Origin: an uncultured Lachnospiraceae bacterium
GTDB taxonomy: Bacteria; Bacillota; Clostridia; Lachnospirales; Lachnospiraceae
DNA: 18,746 nucleotides
Reading direction: 5' to 3'
NCBI GenBank assembly: GCA_902797705.1
Contig: CADBTX010000227.1
Coordinates: 1 to 18,746, forward strand
The notes beneath the pieces were generated by a model. That model was not told where the DNA came from and did no database searches. It saw only the letters and a list, made by a program, of their open reading frames with translations. The translations under genes were made by a program, and so were the position numbers. Positions 13,670-18,746 of the stretch are shown one piece after another. Each line of letters opens with the position of its first letter. The stretch's first letter is position 1.

Positions 13670-14849
13670 AGCAAAGAAGCTTATTGACGAAGCCGATATC
13701 CTTATCGGATCCGAAAGGACCATGAGGTCATTCGGCAGAGGTAAGACGACCTATAATATATACAAACCGGAAGAGATCATATCAAAGATAAAGAATACCG
13801 GCGTGGGAAAAAATGTGGCGGTGCTCTTTTCGGGTGATCCCGGTTTTTTCAGCGGCGGAAAAAAGCTTTTGAATCTCCTTGACAGGGATGAGAGCCTTAA
13901 GGGGGCGGAGATAAATGTGATCCCCGGGATCTCTTCCATGCAGTATTTTATGGAGAATCTCCACCTCACCTGGGAGAACACGGTCCTTACGAGCCTTCAC
14001 GGCAGAAGCGCAAATCTTATCGGCTATATCAGGGATAATGCAAGGGTCTTTTCACTTTTCGGGAACGGTGATGAGATAAGGGAGACCGTTGAAAAACTGC
14101 ATTACTACGGCATGGATCATGTGCGGATACTTATAGGCGAGAACCTGTCCTATCCTGATGAAAACATTATCCTTACCGATCCGAAAGGATTTTTGGATGA
14201 GGCTATCTCTGTGGGCAGGCTTTCCGTTGCCTTATTTATCAATGAGAAGGCTTTGTCCCGGGCCGGGGTAAGGATCGGGGATGACCTGTTTATAAGGGGA
14301 GATGTCCCCATGACAAAGAGCGAGATCAGATCCTTAAGCCTTCTGAAGCTGGATCTTAAAAAGGATTCCGTCCTCTATGACATAGGGGCGGGCACAGGCA
14401 GCGTTTCCATAGAGGCGGCCCTTATGATGCCGGATGGAAATGTCTTTGCTGTGGAGAGTAAGGATAAGGGCATTAACCTGATCAGGGAAAACAAGAGAAA
14501 GTTCGCGGCGGACAATGTGACTATAATAAACGGCTCCGCGCCGGAAGCGCTGGACGGGCTTATCAGACCGGACCGGGTATTTATAGGGGGCAGCGGAGGA
14601 AGGCTTAAGGAAATACTTGAAAAGGTATTTTCACTTAATCCCGAGGTCAGGGTCGTAATGAACATAGTAAGTCTTGAAACACTGAACGCACTTGGCGGCA
14701 TAGTGGATGAAATGGGGCTTATAAGCGATCTCACCCTGGTAAACATCGCCAGGATGAAAAAGACAGGGGATCACAGCATGTTTACAGGCCTTAATCCCGT
14801 CTACATCGCGGAACTTAAAAAGGATGGGGGAAATGAACTGCAGCGTTAA
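13614..14849 (+). CDS. cbiET: CbiE-CbiT fusion: cobalt-precorrin-7 C5-methyltransferase / cobalt-precorrin-6B C15-methyltransferase (decarboxylating)
   Basis: The 411-residue protein joins CbiE (residues 1 to about 210; ISLIGAGPGREGL, VLFSGDPGFFSGG, PGISSMQYF, a tetrapyrrole methylase) to CbiT (from about 218; GDDLFIRGDVPMTKSEIR, with the Rossmann SAM motif DIGAGTGS at 256-263 and VFIGGSGG). The same architecture is seen in CobL. Together they methylate C5 and C15 and remove the C12 acetate carboxyl. The frame is open to 13560, but MKISLIGAGPG at 13614 is the family start, and the longer form would overlap cbiD even further. The ribosome site is weak (GGGGTG, 13602-13607), so coupling to cbiD is likely. 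Confidence 0.95.
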   Translation: MKISLIGAGPGREGLISSEAKKLIDEADILIGSERTMRSFGRGKTTYNIYKPEEIISKIKNTGVGKNVAVLFSGDPGFFSGGKKLLNLLDRDESLKGAEINVIPGISSMQYFMENLHLTWENTVLTSLHGRSANLIGYIRDNARVFSLFGNGDEIRETVEKLHYYGMDHVRILIGENLSYPDENIILTDPKGFLDEAISVGRLSVALFINEKALSRAGVRIGDDLFIRGDVPMTKSEIRSLSLLKLDLKKDSVLYDIGAGTGSVSIEAALMMPDGNVFAVESKDKGINLIRENKRKFAADNVTIINGSAPEALDGLIRPDRVFIGGSGGRLKEILEKVFSLNPEVRVVMNIVSLETLNALGGIVDEMGLISDLTLVNIARMKKTGDHSMFTGLNPVYIAELKKDGGNELQR

Positions 14850-16227
14850 GAGGATACTTATAAGCGGTGTGATGAGCGGCAGCGGAAAGACAACGGTAAC
14901 TGTAACGCTGCTCGGGCTCCTGAAGAAAAAGGGACTAAAGGTCAATGCCTTTAAGTGCGGCCCCGATTACATCGATCCACTTTTCCATGAAAAGGTCCTT
15001 TCGATACCCTCCGGAAATCTGGATCCCGTGTTTCAGGATGAGGAGCTGATGCGCTGTATCTTCGGAGAAAAGAGCAGGGGATCCGATATCGCCGTGACAG
15101 AGGGCGTCATGGGATATTATGACGGACTTTCCTTTGGAAGCGCGGAAATGAGCAGCTACGAATGCGGAAAGATACTAAAGTCCCCTGTGATACTGGTGAT
15201 AAACGCTAAAGGAATGTCCTATTCCCTTATAGCTGTTCTTAAGGGCATGAAGGAATTAAAAGAGGACAGCAATATCCGGGGGGTCATACTGAATAATATC
15301 CCGGAGAGCGTGTACCTGGGATTAAAGCCCGTCATAGAAAGAGAAACCGGTATCAGGCTTCTTGGATATCTTCCCCATGTCAGGGGGGCGGAGATAGAGA
15401 GCAGGCATCTCGGGCTTTTTCAGCCGGGAGAGACGGATGATCCTGAAGGTAAGATAAAAAAACTGGTGGATGCAGGAGAGCGTTCCCTTGATCTTCCGGG
15501 TATCCTTCAGATCTCTGAAGAGGCCGGGAACCTAAGTTATGATGAAAACTACAGGGAAAAGCTGATAAAAGAGGCCGGGATCGAAGACGCGGGAAATATC
15601 CCCGTCGCCATCGCAAGGGATGAGGCTTTTTCATTTATCTATGAGGACAATCTGGATATCCTTAAGCGCTGCAGCGTAAAACCGGTTTTCTTTAGTCCCC
15701 TGAGAGACAGGGAGCTTCCAAAGGGGATAAAGGGCTGCATATTTTTCGGAGGATATCCGGAGCTTTATCTAAAGGGGCTTAGCGAAAATAAGAGCATGCT
15801 GTCCTCCGTGAGAAATGCTCTTTCCTCGGGACTTCCCTGCCTCGCCGAATGCGGCGGATATATGTATCTTCATGAGACCATATATGACACCGGGGGAGAG
15901 GGTTACAGGGTCACTTCGTTTTTCCCGGGATCGGAGGCTTCATTTTCCGGTTCCCTCAGGCACTTTGGCTATGTGAGCCTTTCAACTGAAAATGACAATC
16001 CCTTTGTTAAAAAAGGGGAAAGCCTTAAGGCTCATGAGTTTCACTATTATGACACAACCAAAGAAGGGGGAGTCATGGACATAAGGAAGATATCGGGAAG
16101 GGGAAGCGCATACCGGGGCATGACGCTAAAAAGCAATACCTTCGCGGGGTTTCCGCATTTTTACTATTACGGAAATCTCCCACTTATTAAAAATTTTCTT
16201 GAACTGTGCAGGAGACGGGATTCATGA
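14833..16227 (+). CDS. cbiA: Cobyrinate a,c-diamide synthase (glutamine-hydrolysing)
   Basis: CbiA uses ATP and glutamine to amidate the a and c acetate side chains. The N-terminal dethiobiotin-synthetase-like ATPase has the P-loop GVMSGSGKTT (residues 12-21), FKCGPDYIDPLFH and TEGVMGYYDG. The C-terminal class-I glutamine amidotransferase has its nucleophile Cys340 in AECGGYMYL and a histidine in AHEFHYYD (401 or 404 region). The length of 464 residues is standard. Two in-frame ATGs exist: 14824 lies directly against AAAAAGG, while 14833 has that site at 10-nt spacing and is preferred. Either start overlaps the end of cbiET (17 or 26 bp). Confidence 0.95.
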   Translation: MNCSVKRILISGVMSGSGKTTVTVTLLGLLKKKGLKVNAFKCGPDYIDPLFHEKVLSIPSGNLDPVFQDEELMRCIFGEKSRGSDIAVTEGVMGYYDGLSFGSAEMSSYECGKILKSPVILVINAKGMSYSLIAVLKGMKELKEDSNIRGVILNNIPESVYLGLKPVIERETGIRLLGYLPHVRGAEIESRHLGLFQPGETDDPEGKIKKLVDAGERSLDLPGILQISEEAGNLSYDENYREKLIKEAGIEDAGNIPVAIARDEAFSFIYEDNLDILKRCSVKPVFFSPLRDRELPKGIKGCIFFGGYPELYLKGLSENKSMLSSVRNALSSGLPCLAECGGYMYLHETIYDTGGEGYRVTSFFPGSEASFSGSLRHFGYVSLSTENDNPFVKKGESLKAHEFHYYDTTKEGGVMDIRKISGRGSAYRGMTLKSNTFAGFPHFYYYGNLPLIKNFLELCRRRDS

Positions 16228-16979
16228 AAGATCTCCCGGGGGCATTTATAATGGCGTTCTCCATGTATTCGGGGATACCAATGCCATGTCAAAAATGGAA
16301 TGAGGAAAACATGAAATATGTTTTTCTTTTCTTTCCCTTTGTGGGGGCCTTGGAGGGACTTCTTTTCTTTGCTCTCGGTTCTTTTCTCTCAGGGAGGGGA
16401 TATGGAGGGATCTTCCGGGGAGCGGTGCTGACACTCTTCACCTTTCTCTATACCGGAGGCATACACATGGACGGTTTTCTGGATGTAAGCGATGCCATAG
16501 GCTCCTTTAGGAGCAGGGAAGAAAGGCTGAAGATCCTTAAGGATCCCCATGTGGGAAGCTTCGGAGTGGCAGCAGGGATACTTCTTATACTTGTAAAGAC
16601 CGTGTCCTACGGGGAATTAAAGAAGGAAACTATGCTGATCACCGGGATAGCCTTCTTTCTTTCAAGGACCTTAAGTGCTCTTTCGATACTTTGTTTTCCG
16701 GAGAGCAGCGCTAAAGGAACCGCTTTCACCTTTAAGAAGGCAGCGGGAACAGCAGTTAAGCCGGCCCTTATCATATACGCAATACTTGCGGCAGCCGGGG
16801 CATTATATCTTTCCCGGCGGGGAGGAGTTTTGCTCATCATCCTCTCCCTTATCATGACGGCTTTTCATTACTTTAATTCAAAAAGTAATTTCGGGGGAAT
16901 AAACGGGGATACAGCGGGACATTTTCTTGAGTTATTTGAAACCATAGTACCGTTCACGCTGGTGTTATTTTACATTTAG
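16224..16979 (+). CDS. cobS: Adenosylcobinamide-GDP ribazoletransferase (cobalamin synthase)
   Basis: CobS is the membrane enzyme that joins adenosylcobinamide-GDP to alpha-ribazole (or its phosphate), the last assembly step. The acidic Mg2+-binding motif GGIHMDGFLDVSDA (residues 78-91) is followed by ERLKILKDPHVGSFGV. GGINGDTAGHFLEL near the C-terminus is also diagnostic. Several hydrophobic helices (about 35-60, 65-80, 110-125, 135-150, 170-225, 235-250) agree with an integral membrane protein. The ATG at 16224 overlaps the cbiA stop as ATGA and has AGGAG (16210-16214) at 9 nt; the upstream in-frame start at 16206 has no such support. Its position between cbiA and cobD is out of reaction order. 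Confidence 0.95.
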   Translation: MKDLPGAFIMAFSMYSGIPMPCQKWNEENMKYVFLFFPFVGALEGLLFFALGSFLSGRGYGGIFRGAVLTLFTFLYTGGIHMDGFLDVSDAIGSFRSREERLKILKDPHVGSFGVAAGILLILVKTVSYGELKKETMLITGIAFFLSRTLSALSILCFPESSAKGTAFTFKKAAGTAVKPALIIYAILAAAGALYLSRRGGVLLIILSLIMTAFHYFNSKSNFGGINGDTAGHFLELFETIVPFTLVLFYI

Positions 16980-16991
16980 AGAGGAGGAAAT

Positions 16992-18059
16992 GTGGAAAGG
17001 ATACATGGAGGCGATATTTATTCCTTTGATAAGGATGTGCTGGATTTTTCCATCAACACAAATCCGCTGGGAATAAGACATGAGATCAGAGCCGCGGCTA
17101 TTTCCGCCATAGGGGATATGGATAAATATCCGGACAGGAAACAGCTTAAATTAAAGGCCGCAATAGGAAAGATGGAGAATGTAAAGCCGGAGCACATAAT
17201 CTGCGGGAACGGGGCTTCCGAGATAATATTTGCTCTGGTTTCGGCCGTTAAACCGAAGAAGACACTGCTGCTCTCGCCCTCCTTTACGGAGTATGAGATC
17301 GCGGTGGATACGGCAGAGACAGAAAAGATCTTTTATCTTCTCAGGGAAGAGGATGACTTTATGGTAAAGGAGGATATCCTGGACAGGATCGGACCTGATA
17401 TAGATATGTTCTTTATCTGCAATCCGAATAACCCTACGGGAAAGCTTATCGATAATGATCTCATGAAGCGCATTTTGGATAAGTGCTGCGAAAACGACAC
17501 ATGTCTCGTGATAGACGAGAGCTTTATGGATTTTTCCGAAAGATTCAGCGAATGCACCATGGTGGGTGAGGCGGAGAAATACGATAATCTCATCATCCTT
17601 AAATCCTTTACGAAGATGTATTCATTTCCGGGCCTGAGACTTGGCTACGGTATCAGTAAGGACATGGATGTTGTTGAGAAGCTTGAAAAGGTGCGTCCAC
17701 CCTGGGCGGTGTCAAACATCGCGGAGAGTGCGGGGATCGCGGCCTGCTCTCTTACAAAGCATCCTGAGAACACCAGGAAATTCATTAAAAGAGAGAAGAA
17801 AAAGATGTGTTTTCAGCTTTCAAACCTAGAGGAAGCAGGAGTTAGATACATCGCATCCGATACGGATTTTATTCTCTTTACCGCTCCCGATGTGGATCAC
17901 AGGAGTCTTTATGATCTTATGCTGGAAAAAAAGATCCTTATAAGGAGATGCGGAGATTTCAGAGGGCTGGACAGCCACTGGTACAGGATCTCCATAAACG
18001 ACGCGCCATCCAATGAAAAACTGATACAGGCAATGAAGGAGATATACAGGGGTGGCTAA
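16992..18059 (+). CDS. cobD: L-threonine-O-3-phosphate decarboxylase (PLP-dependent)
   Basis: CobD makes (R)-1-amino-2-propanol phosphate, the linker between the corrin ring and the lower nucleotide loop. The protein (355 residues, GTG start) is a fold-type I aminotransferase relative close to His[10 protein letters not shown] and [10 protein letters not shown] are the usual CobD opening, followed by [24 protein letters not shown], the DESFMDF segment, and the PLP lysine Lys208 in [16 protein letters not shown]. The cobalamin setting favours CobD over histidinol-phosphate aminotransferase. AGGAGG (16982-16987) lies 4 nt before the GTG. An ATG at 16990 is in a different frame and would not give this protein. 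The 3' end overlaps cbiP by 8 bp. Confidence 0.93.
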   Translation: MERIHGGDIYSFDKDVLDFSINTNPLGIRHEIRAAAISAIGDMDKYPDRKQLKLKAAIGKMENVKPEHIICGNGASEIIFALVSAVKPKKTLLLSPSFTEYEIAVDTAETEKIFYLLREEDDFMVKEDILDRIGPDIDMFFICNPNNPTGKLIDNDLMKRILDKCCENDTCLVIDESFMDFSERFSECTMVGEAEKYDNLIILKSFTKMYSFPGLRLGYGISKDMDVVEKLEKVRPPWAVSNIAESAGIAACSLTKHPENTRKFIKREKKKMCFQLSNLEEAGVRYIASDTDFILFTAPDVDHRSLYDLMLEKKILIRRCGDFRGLDSHWYRISINDAPSNEKLIQAMKEIYRGG

Positions 18060-18746
18060 GAACCTTATGATACAGGGCACAATGTCCGGAGCCGGAAAAA
18101 GCATTATCACCGCAGGGCTTATAAGAGTCCTTATTGAGGACGGCTTCAGAGCCGCGCCATTTAAATCCCAGAATATGGCCCTTAATTCCTTTGTGACGGC
18201 AGATGGAAGGGAGATGGGAAGAGCCCAGGTGGTGCAGGCCGCCGCGGCCTGTATGGAGCCATCTTCGGATATGAACCCGGTGCTGATAAAGCCCATGGGA
18301 GACACGACCTCACAGATCATAGTGAATGGAAGGCCGGTTGGAAACATGACGGCTTCCGAATACTTCGGTATGAAAAGAAAGCTGATCCCCGATATCCTCG
18401 CTTCCTACGAAAGGCTTAGCGAAAAAGCCGATGTCATCATTATGGAAGGGGCTGGGAGCCCCGTGGAGATCAATCTTAGGGATAACGACATAGTGAACAT
18501 GGGCCTTGCCGCTCTTGTGGATGCCCCGGTGATGATCGTGGGAAATATCGATCCAGGGGGAGTCTTTGCCCAGCTTCTCGGAACCTATGAGCTTTTGGAA
18601 AAGAAGGAAAGAGAGAGGGTAAGAGGCTTTATCATAAACAGGTTCAGGGGAGATAAGTCGCTTCTCATGCCTGGACTAAAGCAGTTTGGGGACTACTGCC
18701 CCGTTCCCTTTGCCGGGGTGGTTCCCTTTATGGATCTTGATCTCGA
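18052..18746 (+). CDS. cbiP: Cobyric acid synthase, N-terminal part (runs off the window)
   Basis: The frame starts with GTG at 18052 ([20 protein letters not shown] follows) and is still open at the last base, giving about 231 residues of a roughly 500-residue enzyme. CbiP/CobQ amidates four side chains of adenosylcobyrinate a,c-diamide using ATP and glutamine. The P-loop GTMSGAGKS and the segments [60 protein letters not shown] and [10 protein letters not shown] are all family-typical. The C-terminal amidotransferase domain is outside the window. AAGGAG (18036-18041) lies 10 nt before the GTG, and the first 8 bp overlap cobD. The start is GTG rather than ATG; the first in-frame ATG (18070) would cut into the conserved N-terminus. 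Confidence 0.95.
   Translation, partial: MAKNLMIQGTMSGAGKSIITAGLIRVLIEDGFRAAPFKSQNMALNSFVTADGREMGRAQVVQAAAACMEPSSDMNPVLIKPMGDTTSQIIVNGRPVGNMTASEYFGMKRKLIPDILASYERLSEKADVIIMEGAGSPVEINLRDNDIVNMGLAALVDAPVMIVGNIDPGGVFAQLLGTYELLEKKERERVRGFIINRFRGDKSLLMPGLKQFGDYCPVPFAGVVPFMDLDL

Overview
The window reads as a chromosomal segment of an anaerobic Firmicute, most likely a gut or rumen Lachnospiraceae-type clostridium. This is inferred from gene content (sugar-linked bacterial microcompartment, anaerobic 'cbi' corrin route, a CmpB-family membrane protein), dense overlapping operons with AGGAGG-type ribosome sites, and moderate GC. No rRNA, tRNA, CRISPR or transposase is visible.

Region 1 (about 1-5814, + strand) is the distal part of a bacterial microcompartment (BMC) operon. 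It encodes two hexameric shell proteins, the phosphotransacylase PduL, a EutN/PduN vertex pentamer, the flavin/Fe-S electron carrier PduS and the tandem-BMC shell protein PduT. A DeoR-type regulator and rhamnulokinase (rhaB) follow, each coupled to its neighbour. Rhamnulokinase together with PduL/PduS/PduT points to rhamnose (probably also fucose) breakdown through 1,2-propanediol and propionaldehyde. The diol dehydratase, aldehyde dehydrogenase and aldolase are not in the window and should lie before base 1.

Region 2 (5840-7512) holds an HD-domain hydrolase and a five-helix CmpB-type membrane protein that trail the BMC operon. A 140-residue protein of unknown function lies on the - strand and overlaps the membrane gene tail to tail by 15 bp. 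The - strand gene has a good promoter with a perfect 7-2-7 palindrome over its -10.

Region 3 (7513-7751) is the only sizeable non-coding stretch. Besides that promoter it carries five successive perfect hairpins with 3-nt loops and a diverged direct repeat. It looks like a MITE/REP-type intergenic element, or less likely a structured leader.

Region 4 (7752-18746, + strand) is a tightly packed operon. A cytoplasmic GH2 glycoside hydrolase is coupled by an ATGA overlap to an anaerobic cobalamin run: cbiF, a cbiG-cbiH fusion, cbiC, cbiD, a cbiE-cbiT fusion, cbiA, cobS, cobD and a truncated cbiP/cobQ that leaves the window. These cover much of the path from cobalt-precorrin-3 to cobyric acid, plus the aminopropanol arm (CobD) and final nucleotide-loop assembly (CobS). 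CbiK/X, CbiL, CbiJ, CbiB, CobU and CobT are not in the window. The BMC and cobalamin operons may be linked if the unseen diol dehydratase is B12-dependent. PduS fits either a B12-dependent or a glycyl-radical BMC, so the window does not settle this.
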